In this document: positions 48,862 through 59,315 of the stretch, piece by piece
Layout: the number at the start of each line of letters is the position of its first letter
Numbering within the stretch: the first letter of the stretch is position 1
Assembly (NCBI RefSeq): GCF_947495315.1
Contig: NZ_CANLYD010000002.1
Location: 1 to 64,000, forward strand
DNA: 64,000 nt
Reading direction: 5' to 3'
DNA from: an uncultured Aquimarina sp.
Lineage (GTDB): Bacteria > Bacteroidota > Bacteroidia > Flavobacteriales > Flavobacteriaceae
The notes under the pieces: model-generated
The model's database searches: none
What the model was told of the DNA's origin: nothing
Seen by the model: the letters and a program-made list of their open reading frames with translations, nothing else
Program-made: the position numbers and the translations under genes

Positions 48862-51522
48862 TTAGTTAAGTGTGATTTTTTTGGTTAAATTCTTTGTAGT
48901 TGCAGTATCATTTTGATTGGGTTGTTTTCCACCCACATAAATTTGAACTGCTCCTGATATCTTTTCCTTCTCTCCTGCTGAATTAATGACATCATATTGT
49001 TTTGGAGTAACTGTAAAACTTACTTTTTTTGTTTCTCCGACTTCTAAGTTGATTCTTTTAAACCCTATTAAAGAGTGTTTAGGTCCATCTGTATATTGTT
49101 TTTTATCGTGGGATAGGTAAAGCTGAACAACCTCATCTCCTTTACTATCTCCAGTGTTAGTAATTTGAACTGTTACAGGAATATTTTCATCAGCTTTTAT
49201 GGCATCCGGTGTTTCTAATTTTGAATATGAAAAAGTGGTGTATGACAATCCATGTCCAAATTCATATAGAGGATCTCCCTTAAAATATTTATACGTTCGA
49301 TTCGTCATATCATAAGATTTGAAATCCGGAAGGTCTTCAACAGATTTGTAAAAGGTAACGGGTAATCTACCTGCTGGATTATAATCTCCAAAAAGGACGT
49401 CAGCAATAGCTCTTCCTCCAAATTCTCCAGGGTACCACGCTTCAAGAATAGCAGAAACATTATCATCTGCCCAATTAATGGCAAGTGCACTTCCATTCAT
49501 CAATACTAACACTGTTGGCTTGCCTAGAGCTTGTATTTCTTTTAATAAAGTAACCTGAGATTGTGGTAAAGAGATTTTTGATCTATCGCCTTTATCGAAA
49601 CCATCTAAAACAACTGGCATTTCTTCTCCTTCTATATCAGGAGATAATCCCAAACAAAGCACCACAACTTCAGAATTTTTAGCAGCTTCTATTGCAGGAG
49701 ATAAAAGATCTTCATCTAATTTAGACCACAGTAATTGAGCTTGTGGATCTGTATGATAATTATAATATTTTATCTTAATATCATATGATTTACCGGCTTC
49801 TAACCTCATGTCCAGATACTTCATTTTTGGCTCATGATCATCCTTAAAATCTACTCTTAGAGAATCATTTATATAAAGTTTACCAGCACTACTAGCTCTT
49901 AATCCAATACGATACTCTCCACTTTCTTCTGGAACAATTTCTCCTGTCCATCTAACAGAAAAACTATCTGAAGCTGCATTCTCAAATGGTATTTTAGAAA
50001 CCCATATAAAATCTATTATACTATCATTTCTGGTTACTTTTGGTTTACCTTTCCACTCTTTATTGTCGAAATATTCTCCTTTTAATCCAACATTATCTCC
50101 ATTTCGCAATGCAGAAGCAGGTATTGGTTGTAATAAGGGCCACCCTTTTGCAATATGACTTCCTCTAGCATAATGTACTTTTGTATTTGGTAATTTTTCT
50201 TTGATCGCTTTTAGAGGTGTGATATTATTTAGAGGAGTTCCATGATAATTCCCCAATAGCGCTTGTTTAGCATTTGCGTTAGGACCTATTACCGCAATAG
50301 ATTTGATGTCTTTTTTTAAAGGCAGTAATTTATCCTCATTCTTTAACAACACCATCGATTCTCTGGCTGTTTTCTCAGACAACTTATAATGCTTATCGCT
50401 ACATACGACATCATACGATATTTTAGACCAGGATACTATCTCTTCCGGGTCAAACATACCAAGTTTAAATCGAGCTTCCATAAGTCTTGACAGTGCCTGA
50501 TCTACTTTATCTTCATCAACTAATCCTTTAAGAACAGCATCACTTAGGTTTGGATCAAAAACATCTCCACAATTTAAATCCGTACCTCTACTTACTGCCA
50601 AAGCTGAAGCCTCAGCAGGGGTCTCGACTAATTCATGCTTATTTGGTTCCCAGAAATCGTTAATTGCCCAACAATCCGAAACCACATAACCATCAAACCC
50701 CCACTCTTTTCGAAGTATATTATTTAATAATAAATTACTCCCACAACAAGCTTCATCTCTATATCTATTATATGCACACATTACAGATTGCACATTAGCT
50801 TCTTTAATTGCGGCCTCAAAAGCAGGTAGATATGTTTCTTTTAAATCTCTATCCGATGTATGATAATTGTCTTCGTGTCTTGATTTTTCCGGTCCGCTAT
50901 GCACTGCAAAATGCTTAGCTGTAGCAACCACTTTAAGGTATTTTGGATCATCACCTTGTAATCCTTTTATAAAATTAACACCCATTCTTCCGGTGAGGTA
51001 TGGGTCTTCTCCGTAGGTTTCTTGACCTCTTCCCCATCTTGGATCTCTGAAGATATTGATGTTAGGAGTCCAAAAAGTAAGTCCTTGGTATATTCCTCTT
51101 TTATTTTCTTTGACAAAACGATGATGCTTTGCTCTTGCTTCATCAGAAATTACTGTACCAACATCAAATAATAATGGTGCGTTCCAAGTAGCACCCATTC
51201 CAATTGCCTGCGGAAATACTGTAGCCTCTCCAGCTCTTGCAACACCATGTAGGCATTCATTCCACCAGTTATACTCAGGCACTCCTAAACGTTCTATTGC
51301 CGGTGCATCATACCGCATCTGCGAAACCTTCTCAGAAAGAGTCATATGACCTATTAGATCACTTACTCTTTCACTAATAGGTAGTTCGGGATTCTTAAAC
51401 TTGTATTCTGTCTCTTTTTTTGTTACACATCCAATATTCAATTGAAGAATAATTGAAACGACAATTAAACTGTTAACCCTGAAAAGTTTTTTTAATGTTT
51501 TTTTAGATTCTTTCCTTATCAT
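48862..51522 (-). CDS. GH3 beta-glycosidase with PA14 insert, probable beta-xylosidase
   Basis: The 886-residue product has a lipoprotein signal (LNIGC, Cys32), the GH3 N-terminal barrel (WNECLHGVARAG, TVFPQAIGMGATWN) with nucleophile Asp283 in VVSDCWA, the second GH3 domain interrupted by a PA14-like module (about 475-615: GLKGEYFDNKEWKG to LLWSKL), and a C-terminal fibronectin-III-like domain (about 770-880). NECLHGVARAG is common in xylosidase-type GH3 enzymes. With the xylan neighbours, release of xylose from oligosaccharides is the likely job. It is transcribed toward susC. Confidence 0.9.
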   Translation of the reverse strand: MIRKESKKTLKKLFRVNSLIVVSIILQLNIGCVTKKETEYKFKNPELPISERVSDLIGHMTLSEKVSQMRYDAPAIERLGVPEYNWWNECLHGVARAGEATVFPQAIGMGATWNAPLLFDVGTVISDEARAKHHRFVKENKRGIYQGLTFWTPNINIFRDPRWGRGQETYGEDPYLTGRMGVNFIKGLQGDDPKYLKVVATAKHFAVHSGPEKSRHEDNYHTSDRDLKETYLPAFEAAIKEANVQSVMCAYNRYRDEACCGSNLLLNNILRKEWGFDGYVVSDCWAINDFWEPNKHELVETPAEASALAVSRGTDLNCGDVFDPNLSDAVLKGLVDEDKVDQALSRLMEARFKLGMFDPEEIVSWSKISYDVVCSDKHYKLSEKTARESMVLLKNEDKLLPLKKDIKSIAVIGPNANAKQALLGNYHGTPLNNITPLKAIKEKLPNTKVHYARGSHIAKGWPLLQPIPASALRNGDNVGLKGEYFDNKEWKGKPKVTRNDSIIDFIWVSKIPFENAASDSFSVRWTGEIVPEESGEYRIGLRASSAGKLYINDSLRVDFKDDHEPKMKYLDMRLEAGKSYDIKIKYYNYHTDPQAQLLWSKLDEDLLSPAIEAAKNSEVVVLCLGLSPDIEGEEMPVVLDGFDKGDRSKISLPQSQVTLLKEIQALGKPTVLVLMNGSALAINWADDNVSAILEAWYPGEFGGRAIADVLFGDYNPAGRLPVTFYKSVEDLPDFKSYDMTNRTYKYFKGDPLYEFGHGLSYTTFSYSKLETPDAIKADENIPVTVQITNTGDSKGDEVVQLYLSHDKKQYTDGPKHSLIGFKRINLEVGETKKVSFTVTPKQYDVINSAGEKEKISGAVQIYVGGKQPNQNDTATTKNLTKKITLN

Positions 51523-51547
51523 TATTGTTAGTTAAAGCTGGTTCTTT

Positions 51548-51646
51548 TCATGATATTAGATCAAGGATGAAAACAAATAATCCGAGCACCAATACTATTA
51601 AAAATATCTCTCCCAAAATTTTAATTTTAGAGTACTTCTTATTCAT
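51548..51646 (-). CDS. Small hydrophobic membrane peptide, hypothetical
   Basis: A 32-codon frame reads MNKKYSKIK followed by a continuous hydrophobic stretch (ILGEIFLIVLVLGLFVFI) and DLIS. AAAGGA lies 1-2 nt before the start codon in the leftward direction, a possible but very close ribosome site. A basic start followed by one membrane span is typical of real small membrane proteins. It lies between the hybrid regulator and GH3 genes. No family is recognised, and chance cannot be excluded. The rest of 51647-52089 shows no gene. Confidence 0.4.
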   Translation of the reverse strand: MNKKYSKIKILGEIFLIVLVLGLFVFILDLIS

Positions 51647-52089
51647 GTCCTTTGACTAATTCACAATTTTTTAACAATTTATATACAGGATTAAAAAAAC
51701 AATGCCACAGATAGAGCATATGATAAAACATTTGTTGCATTCGCCCCTTTTACGAGGGTTTTACAACATTTTAGACAGTCGAGGCAACAATATTTATAGC
51801 TAAATTTGACTAGTATGCGATCTAATTATGAAGAATATATTTTATCATCCTTTTTACTAATACTTCTACAATGAATATTGTATAAAATTGAATATCTCTT
51901 AAATTACAGGGAATTGAGAAAATACATTATGCCATAAACAATCCTTCAATTACACTTAAAATAGCATTCGGATAGGGTAGAAGCATGAATTATTAATAAG
52001 CTCGTAATTAGACAATTGAATTCAGGCGTAAAAAGTCAATAATGCTACTATAATAAATACTTATTTTGACGATTCGTTTATGAATACTA

Positions 52090-55000
52090 TTAAGATTCAT
52101 TAATAGTCACCTCTGTGGGTAATATTCCAAACTGTGTTTTGAAACACTTTGTAAAATAGGAGGGAGAAGAAAACCCTACCTTATAGCAGACTTCACTAAT
52201 ATTAGTAGAACCGCTTTCTAAAATTTGTTTCGCCTTTTGCAATCTGATGTTCCTTAAAAATTGATTGGCCGTTTGTCCTGTAAGCGTTTTTATCTTCCTG
52301 TAAAATTGACTTCTACTCAGATGAAGCTCTGAAGATAAAGATTCTACGCTTAAATCCGGATCACTTAAATTCTCATAGATATGATTCAATACTTTTTGAA
52401 TAAATTCTTTATCCAGTGATGTGTTGTTCTGATTGATATCGGCATCACTAATATCACTAAAATATTTATTAAAAAGTATTTGTCTTATCGTTAGCATTTG
52501 TGTTAAATAGGACTTCAACACCCTCATATCAAAGGGTTTATTTAAATACACATCTGCACCAGATTCAATTCCTTTTAATCGATCATCGGCCATTGTTTTT
52601 GCGGTAAGCATTAAAATAGGGATATGACTTGTCTTTATATCTTTTTTAATCATTGAACAGAATTCAAAACCATCCATTTCCGGCATAATTACATCAGTAA
52701 TAATTATATCTGGTACTTCTTTTTTGGCTATTTCAAGACCTTCATTACCATTTTTGGCATCAAAAACTTTGTAACTATTACTTAATTCTCTTTTCAAATA
52801 GTTTCGTAACTCGGTATTATCTTCAACAATTAATAGCCTGTTTGTTTTTTGTTCCTCTTCTATTTGATTTTCTAGGCTTTGATTATGGACATTCCCTATA
52901 AATTTAGTTTTAAGCAGAACATCCGAGTCTTCATCACTTAACACAATTTCGCTTTCGCTGAAATGTTTTTTGCCTAAAGGTAATATTACCGAAAATGTTG
53001 TTCCTTCATTAACAACACTATCAACTTCTACCTTTCCTTTATGTAACTCTACAAAACTTCTAACAACCTCCAAACCAATTCCGGTACCGCCATAATACCA
53101 TTTGTTTAGGTTATCTACTTGATAAAATCGCTCAAATATCTTATCCAGTTGTTCTTTTTTAAGACCGGGTCCAGTATCAGACACACTAATTTCGAATGAG
53201 TGAGATAAAACACCTTCACTAGTTTTTTCTGTAAGCGTTTGTCCAGTCTTTTTTATTGAAACGGTGATATGTCCTCCTTCTGGCGTAACCTTAAATGCAT
53301 TGGATAATAAATTGAAGATAATTTTCTCTAGCATACCAATATCTACCCATACTTTTAGTTCAGGAATTTCATGGCTTATGGTCAGATCTATTTTTTTATG
53401 AGACGCTTCCATAACAAAATGACTTACTACATCTCGTACAAAGGTGATGATATCGAGTTGTCTTGCTTTAATACTCAATTTATTAAGCTCAAGCTTTCTA
53501 TAATCCATCAACTCATTTATTAATCTAGATAGTCGATCAGTATTTTTATGAATGATTAGATGTTTTTCATTCACCTCCTTTGGTAAGTTTAACTCTTCAT
53601 TTTTGAGTATATCTTCGAGAGGATTAATTATCAGCGTTAAAGGAGTTCGGAACTCGTGAGATATGTTGGTGAAAAATTGTAGTTTTTTATTATGAAGCTC
53701 TTCTTCTTTAATTCTTTTTTCTCTTTCATATCGTATTAGTTGCTTCTCTCTAATTCTATTTTTTGTTACTTTATTTAAAAGATATATACCAAGTAAAAAC
53801 AATAAAACATATGTTGATAATGCCCAGTTTGTTTTCCACCAGGGTGGTAAAATCTTAATACTTAAATGCAGTGGAGTTTCATTCCATTTACCATCATTGT
53901 TCGCAACTTTTAATTTAAAAGTATAATTTCCCGGATCCAGATTAGTATATGTTGCACTTCTTGTATTGCCAACATAATTCCATGAATCTTCTAATCCCTC
54001 TAAATAATAAGCATATTGATTTTTCTCTGGACGTGTATAATTAATACCTGTATATTCGATTGTAAAAACTGATTGTTTATTACTTAAGGAAATACTATCA
54101 GTCTCTGAGATTACTTTACTTAGAGGGGATCCTTCCTGGTTCGGATATACCTTTTTATTAAATATTTTAAAATCCGTAAGGTATAAACTTGTCGAACTAT
54201 TATTTGTTTGTATATTTTTTGGATTAAAATAATCTATCCCTTCGTAGTTTCCGAAATAAATATTTCCCTTTCTATCTCGAAATGCAGCATTAAAATTAAA
54301 ATCATTGGATAACAAACCATCATTAACCTTATAGTCCTTGATTGTTCCTTTTTCAAGATTCAATTTATGAATTCCAGCATTACCACTTGTCCAAATATTA
54401 TGATATTCATCTTCAATAATTGCAGAGACATTTTCGTCTTCCAATTCATATAGTTCATTGTACCAAACAAAGCTATACGTATCTGGATTATGCCTACATA
54501 AACCAGCGCCTCTTGTACCAATCCAGATAGATCTATCAGCCCCTTCATAGATCGAAAGTATATGATTTGTATCGGATTCGTTCTGATATTTACTGTTCAT
54601 TTTCTCTCTTAATAATATAACAGAGAAATGATTAGCATCATTTTTGCTTATTTTATATAATCCACTGGCAGTACCTATCCACAGGTTATTATCAGAATCT
54701 ATTAACACCTTTCTGACATCGCTGGTGGGGATTCCATATTTAGAAAATTCTTCGGACTTATGGTGGGTAAACTTCTCTTTTGATGGATTATATGATATGA
54801 TTCCACTAAAAAAAGTTCCTATCCAAATGGTGCCTTCAGCGTCTTCTGCAAAACTTAATATGCTATTAGAAGCTAATGCACCACTGGTATTTTCTATCGT
54901 ATAATTAATGAATCTTTTTGTTCCTTTTTTTAGCAAAAAAACACCTCCATTCCAGCTTCCGGCCCAAATATTTTCCTTTCTGTCTATAAAAATTGTTTGA

Positions 55001-56256
55001 ATATCGTATGCCGTAAGATTTGAAAAATCCTTATTATTCTTTTTGTTAACATGGATAAATTTCTGACTGTTTGGATCATAAATATCTATTCCTCCTCCGT
55101 CGGTACTAATCCATAATAAACCTGACTTATCTTGGACAATTCCAGTAACAGAACCTGCTTCCAAAGAATTGGGGTTACTGGCCAGACTTTCTATATTTTT
55201 AAACTTATCATACAACTTATCATAAACTGCAATACCTTTATTATAATACCCTATCCATATCCTTTCATTATTATCCATAAACAGAGACCATATGGAATTT
55301 GATCGAATACTATTTTTATTGTTTTTATCAAAAAGATAATTTTTTATTAGCTCGCCATTCGCTTTAATATGAAACAATCCATCGTTTTCAGTGCCACAGA
55401 GTATAGATCCATCTGCATTAGAAATCATTGAAAATATTCTCTTATTAGTAAATTGAAGGTTTTGAATACTGAAGCTGTTATCGACTTCTTTGTCAATTTT
55501 ATATATTCCATTGGATGTACTGCCTAACCACAAACTATTATTTTTATCGATCAATAAAGATATAATTGGCGTACGCACGGATTGCATACCTTTTTCTGTT
55601 GCAAAAACCGCAAGACCCAATGTATTTGTTTTGTGATCGTATATTTTCAATCCATAGTTGGTTGCTGCATATATTCTTCCTTCAGAATTTATTTTAAGAT
55701 CATGGATATCTATCGAACTTTGCTTACCATCAGTATCGACATTGGTAACCTCCTCTATAGTGTAGGTTTCTGAATCTAATTTAAGCAAGCCTCTTTCGTA
55801 TGTGCCGATAAAAATATCGCCAGTGCCATCCTCGATAATACTATTAACCGCAATATCTGATTGATAAAAATTTTTTAGTTGAGAAATGATATCAATTCTC
55901 TTAAATTGATCCAGTTCTCGATCATAAAGGTCTAATCCATTTTCTGTACCAACCCAAAGCCTGTTCTTTTTATCAATAAATGAGCAGTAAATAGAGCTAC
56001 TTCTTAAAGAAGTAGTATCCTTTAATGTATGTTTATACGATTTATACTCAATTCCATCGTATCTGTGTAAACCTGCTCCATTAGTTCCGATCCAAATAAA
56101 ACCATCGTGATCCTGGATTATTACTGGCACAGCTATTCTAGAAATAGCATCTTCTATATTTACAAAATCAAAATCATTAGATTTTTCTTGTGCCCAAATG
56201 AAATTCAGACAACAGTAAAAACACAATAAAAATGCTATAGTATTTTTAATATTCAT
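52090..56256 (-). CDS. Hybrid two-component system regulator (HTCS)
   Basis: The 1388-residue protein combines sensor and regulator. After a signal peptide (about 1-22) come two beta-propeller modules of repeated blades (IWIGTNGAGLHRYDG and similar, about 35-690), a Y_Y_Y domain (about 715-800), a membrane segment (about 808-828), a histidine kinase with His867 in SHEFRTPL and ATP-binding NLLSNAFK and GTGIGLEV, a receiver with Asp1188 in ITDVIMPEMDG, and a C-terminal AraC-type DNA-binding domain (about 1285-1385). The periplasmic part would sense xylo-oligosaccharides and the protein activate the neighbouring susC operon. Confidence 0.96.
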   Translation of the reverse strand: MNIKNTIAFLLCFYCCLNFIWAQEKSNDFDFVNIEDAISRIAVPVIIQDHDGFIWIGTNGAGLHRYDGIEYKSYKHTLKDTTSLRSSSIYCSFIDKKNRLWVGTENGLDLYDRELDQFKRIDIISQLKNFYQSDIAVNSIIEDGTGDIFIGTYERGLLKLDSETYTIEEVTNVDTDGKQSSIDIHDLKINSEGRIYAATNYGLKIYDHKTNTLGLAVFATEKGMQSVRTPIISLLIDKNNSLWLGSTSNGIYKIDKEVDNSFSIQNLQFTNKRIFSMISNADGSILCGTENDGLFHIKANGELIKNYLFDKNNKNSIRSNSIWSLFMDNNERIWIGYYNKGIAVYDKLYDKFKNIESLASNPNSLEAGSVTGIVQDKSGLLWISTDGGGIDIYDPNSQKFIHVNKKNNKDFSNLTAYDIQTIFIDRKENIWAGSWNGGVFLLKKGTKRFINYTIENTSGALASNSILSFAEDAEGTIWIGTFFSGIISYNPSKEKFTHHKSEEFSKYGIPTSDVRKVLIDSDNNLWIGTASGLYKISKNDANHFSVILLREKMNSKYQNESDTNHILSIYEGADRSIWIGTRGAGLCRHNPDTYSFVWYNELYELEDENVSAIIEDEYHNIWTSGNAGIHKLNLEKGTIKDYKVNDGLLSNDFNFNAAFRDRKGNIYFGNYEGIDYFNPKNIQTNNSSTSLYLTDFKIFNKKVYPNQEGSPLSKVISETDSISLSNKQSVFTIEYTGINYTRPEKNQYAYYLEGLEDSWNYVGNTRSATYTNLDPGNYTFKLKVANNDGKWNETPLHLSIKILPPWWKTNWALSTYVLLFLLGIYLLNKVTKNRIREKQLIRYEREKRIKEEELHNKKLQFFTNISHEFRTPLTLIINPLEDILKNEELNLPKEVNEKHLIIHKNTDRLSRLINELMDYRKLELNKLSIKARQLDIITFVRDVVSHFVMEASHKKIDLTISHEIPELKVWVDIGMLEKIIFNLLSNAFKVTPEGGHITVSIKKTGQTLTEKTSEGVLSHSFEISVSDTGPGLKKEQLDKIFERFYQVDNLNKWYYGGTGIGLEVVRSFVELHKGKVEVDSVVNEGTTFSVILPLGKKHFSESEIVLSDEDSDVLLKTKFIGNVHNQSLENQIEEEQKTNRLLIVEDNTELRNYLKRELSNSYKVFDAKNGNEGLEIAKKEVPDIIITDVIMPEMDGFEFCSMIKKDIKTSHIPILMLTAKTMADDRLKGIESGADVYLNKPFDMRVLKSYLTQMLTIRQILFNKYFSDISDADINQNNTSLDKEFIQKVLNHIYENLSDPDLSVESLSSELHLSRSQFYRKIKTLTGQTANQFLRNIRLQKAKQILESGSTNISEVCYKVGFSSPSYFTKCFKTQFGILPTEVTINES

Positions 56257-56362
56257 AGATTGATATTCCAGTACTTAAGAATAAATATAGCATGTTTTAT
56301 CATATTTCGTTGATTTTTAATATCCCTCAAGTTTAAGAAACACGATTTATACAAGTTTGGTA

Positions 56363-57979
56363 TCAACCGGTGAAATAGGTTAATATAGATACTACCACAA
56401 TCACCAATAATACGGATAAAACAATATCAATCGGGGTATAACTATTTTTAGTTTCTTCTTTTTGCTCTGATGACAATGTTCCGAACGCAAGGCCTTTGAT
56501 CGTTGCATAATCCGGCGCTGTAGTAACCAAACTGGTTGTTACACAAACAATCATGGAAAACACAAACATAAATATTGCCATATGTGCAAAATTGATAGTT
56601 GCAAACTCATGGGCAAAACCTGATAAATCATCCTTTAAAATTTCTGCTGTAATTCTTAAAGCAGCTATCAAAAGACCCGAAAATAATGTAACAATCGCAG
56701 CTTTAGAATTTACTCTTTTCCAAATTATTCCTAGTATAAATACTGCTGTAATAGGTGGTGCTATATAAGACTGTACGCTTTGCAGATATTGATATAAGAC
56801 ACCTCCTCCTATTTTGTTCATAATAGGAATCCATATAATTCCTAGAACAACTACTAATGATGTCGCTACTCTTCCGATATTTAACAACTTTTTCTCTGGA
56901 GTTGCGGGCTTTAATTTTTTATAAATATCTATTGTAAATATGGTAGAGCACGAATTAAATACAGACGCCAATGAACTCATTAACGCCGCCATCAACCCTC
57001 CGGCAACTAAGCCTTTTAATCCTGTCGGCAAAAGGGTTTTTACCAAAACAGGGAATACCTCATCAGCTTTATCATATGTTAAAACACCTTGTTTTGCTAA
57101 AGCAAAAGCAATAATTCCAGGAATCAAAAAGATAAAAATTGGCAATATCTTAAGATATGCACCAAAAATGGCTCCACGTCTACCTATTTTTATATTATTT
57201 GCAGCTAAAGTTCTTTGAACAATATATTGATCTGTACACCAATACCAGATACCTACAATAGTTCCTCCAAACAGCAAACCAGTCCAAGGAAAATCTGGAT
57301 CAGACATAGGACGCCACATATTAAAATGATCAGAGCCTACTGTAGTCCTTAGGTTTTCCCAACCACCTACTTCTTGTAATCCAAGATAAGTAATAATTAA
57401 CGACCCGGCGATCAATACTACAGTTTGCAAGGTTTCTGTATAAATTACAGCTTTCATACCTCCAACTATTGTATATGCTCCTGTAAAAACAACAATCCCA
57501 ATAGCTCCATACCAGAAAGGTATACCTAGTAATTCTGAAACTACTATTCCTCCTGCATATATAGTTACCGATACCTTGGTGATTACATATCCTACTAAAG
57601 AAAAAATAGATAAAAACCAACGTGATCTACTATCAAATCTTTTTTCTAAAAACTCAGGCATCGTAAACACCTTACTTCTCATATAAAATGGTAAGAATAA
57701 CCAACCTAATAATAGAACAATCCAAGCGTGTAGTTCGTAATGAGCCATTGGCATCCCTGATTCGGCTCCTGTACCTGCCAAACCGACCACATGCTCTGAT
57801 CCTATATTAGAGGCAAATATTGATGCTCCAATAACAAACCAACCCACATTACGCCCTGCTAAAAAATAATCTGCTGTATCCTTATTTCTTTGTAATATTA
57901 CCCAGACAGCTACTCCAATAAGTGCTAAAAAGTACACACCTAATACTATCCAATCTAATTGTTCTAAGACTGATTCCAT
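56363..57979 (-). CDS. Sodium/solute symporter (SSS family), probable xylose transporter
   Basis: The 538-residue protein has about fourteen membrane segments and the SSS/SGLT signatures DYFLAGRNVGWFVIGASIFASNIG and GLVAGGLMAALMSSLASVFNS. It would import a sugar with sodium across the inner membrane. Placement between the xylanase genes and the hybrid regulator suggests xylose or short xylo-oligosaccharides. It lies 106 nt upstream of the regulator gene on the same strand. Confidence 0.88.
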   Translation of the reverse strand: MESVLEQLDWIVLGVYFLALIGVAVWVILQRNKDTADYFLAGRNVGWFVIGASIFASNIGSEHVVGLAGTGAESGMPMAHYELHAWIVLLLGWLFLPFYMRSKVFTMPEFLEKRFDSRSRWFLSIFSLVGYVITKVSVTIYAGGIVVSELLGIPFWYGAIGIVVFTGAYTIVGGMKAVIYTETLQTVVLIAGSLIITYLGLQEVGGWENLRTTVGSDHFNMWRPMSDPDFPWTGLLFGGTIVGIWYWCTDQYIVQRTLAANNIKIGRRGAIFGAYLKILPIFIFLIPGIIAFALAKQGVLTYDKADEVFPVLVKTLLPTGLKGLVAGGLMAALMSSLASVFNSCSTIFTIDIYKKLKPATPEKKLLNIGRVATSLVVVLGIIWIPIMNKIGGGVLYQYLQSVQSYIAPPITAVFILGIIWKRVNSKAAIVTLFSGLLIAALRITAEILKDDLSGFAHEFATINFAHMAIFMFVFSMIVCVTTSLVTTAPDYATIKGLAFGTLSSEQKEETKNSYTPIDIVLSVLLVIVVVSILTYFTG

Positions 57980-58091
57980 AAATCCTTTTTGGTTAATTAT
58001 ATAATTTGTGTTGTTTCATAATTACAGTAATCCAATTTTAAATGACGATCTCATTTATTAGACTACTGTAGAAAATATTTACAAACCTATG

Positions 58092-58133
58092 AACGATTAA
58101 CAATTTTAAAAAACATCGTTTGACAAATCGTTT
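58092..58133. promoter_or_regulatory. Repeated AACGAT/ATCGTTT half-sites upstream of the symporter gene
   Basis: ATCGTTT occurs at 58115-58121 and again at 58127-58133, 12 nt apart, and the inverted form AACGAT at 58092-58097. The cluster lies 110-155 nt before the symporter start and may bind a regulator. The call rests on repetition only. Confidence 0.35.
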
Positions 58134-58137
58134 AATA

Positions 58138-58159
58138 TTTACTTAAAATTTTAAGTAAA
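58138..58159. repeat. 22-bp perfect palindrome
   Basis: TTTACTTAAAA is followed directly by its reverse complement, giving a 22-bp uninterrupted palindrome in the 383-nt gap between the SUMF1-domain and symporter genes. With no loop it suits protein binding better than an RNA hairpin. The remaining part of the gap 57980-58362 shows no gene. Confidence 0.6.
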
Positions 58160-58362
58160 AACCAAAACTATTGTGTGGTGCCTCAATTAAATGGGATATT
58201 TGAAGCGAATGTTATAAATTATGATGCATCACGAAGTGTATTTTTCAGATTTATAAAAACATTTCTTTTTGGTATGCGTAAATATGTATTGATAAAAAAA
58301 ATGAAGAAGTAATAATTGTTATATTATCAAGTATTTTTTATTAAAAACTGACTGTAAGCAAA

Positions 58363-59211
58363 TCAATTTTTGTTTCTGCAGATCCGAAAACCTTGATCAG
58401 GGCCTACTCCGCTAGCTTCAAAATAATCTCTGTTGTCATTTTTGGAGTAAATTTCAATGCCAATCCATCCCCCACCTCTTTGTGAACGAAAATGTCCACG
58501 AGGTGTACGTTCATCTTCATACCAATCATCACACCATTCTCTAACATTTCCTGTTAAATCATATAGACCGAGTTCATTGGATTTTTTGGTACGCACGAAA
58601 CGTGTTCTGCATTGATTTTTTTCTAAAAGACGATAATTCCATTTTCCTTTTAAAATAGTATCTCCACTATTTCTCCAATACCAGGATATCTCATCAATAT
58701 TGTTGCTTCCGCTGTATGAATAATTTTTACTTAACTGACCGCCTCCTGCAACATACTCCCATTCGATTTCGGTGGGCAAACGATATCCATTTGCTTTTGG
58801 ATTTTTCTTGACTAACCATTTAATACTATCGAACTCAGAGTTATTAAACTCGTCTATAGAGTCCTTATAAATTTTATAATAAGGCCTTAATCCATCTGTT
58901 ATACTTTTCTTGACACAAAATTCTACACAGTCATACCAACTCACCATTTCGACAGGTAGACTATCTCCTTTAAATTTAGATGGATTGTTCCCCATAACCT
59001 CCATCCATTCCTTTTGTGTGACCTCACTTTTGGCTATATAAAAATCGTTTACGAAAGCATTTTTTCCATATAAATTAGATTGCTTATTTATAAAGGTTCC
59101 TCCTTTGACTAAAACCAGATTATCATTAATAACTCTTTTCGTTTCTTCCTGATTACAGGAATAAAATAGCATCAGGAATCCGGCAAAAAAATAAAATAAA
59201 ATTCTTTTCAT
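58363..59211 (-). CDS. SUMF1-fold lipoprotein, not a canonical formylglycine enzyme
   Basis: The start is placed at 59211, giving a lipoprotein signal (MKRILFYFF to LFYSC, Cys19); the frame runs on to 59322 into the preceding gene. The 282-residue product has the SUMF1/FGE fold marks (VLVKGGTFIN, SEVTQKEWMEVMGNNPS, YRLPTEIEWEYVAGG, LGLYDLTGNVREWCDDWY, RGGGWIG, GFRICRN), but the active-site cysteine pair is missing where the other copy (37247-38365) has it. It is therefore probably a binding or other-enzyme variant. No sulfatase is near; it follows the GH11 gene. Confidence 0.8.
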   Translation of the reverse strand: MKRILFYFFAGFLMLFYSCNQEETKRVINDNLVLVKGGTFINKQSNLYGKNAFVNDFYIAKSEVTQKEWMEVMGNNPSKFKGDSLPVEMVSWYDCVEFCVKKSITDGLRPYYKIYKDSIDEFNNSEFDSIKWLVKKNPKANGYRLPTEIEWEYVAGGGQLSKNYSYSGSNNIDEISWYWRNSGDTILKGKWNYRLLEKNQCRTRFVRTKKSNELGLYDLTGNVREWCDDWYEDERTPRGHFRSQRGGGWIGIEIYSKNDNRDYFEASGVGPDQGFRICRNKN

Positions 59212-59264
59212 AATTAAGTCAAAAATTAATAGCCTTTCTATCTTTAATAAGCTCGTAAAACTAT

Positions 59265-59289
59265 AAGGCCGAAACAATGAATCGGCCTT
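59265..59289 (-). terminator. Hairpin terminator after the GH11 gene
   Basis: AAGGCCGA (59265-59272) and TCGGCCTT (59282-59289) form a perfect 8-bp G+C-rich stem with a 9-nt loop, and TTTT lies a few bases later in the leftward direction. It separates the GH11 and SUMF1-domain genes. Confidence 0.65.
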
Positions 59290-59315
59290 GTAGTTTTTAG
59301 TTGTGTGTGTATTTA

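Noticed and set aside
51671..51692. Another copy of the shared promoter motif (TACAGGATT)
   Set aside because: Only the second half-site matches, the first half and spacer do not, and no gene follows in that direction.
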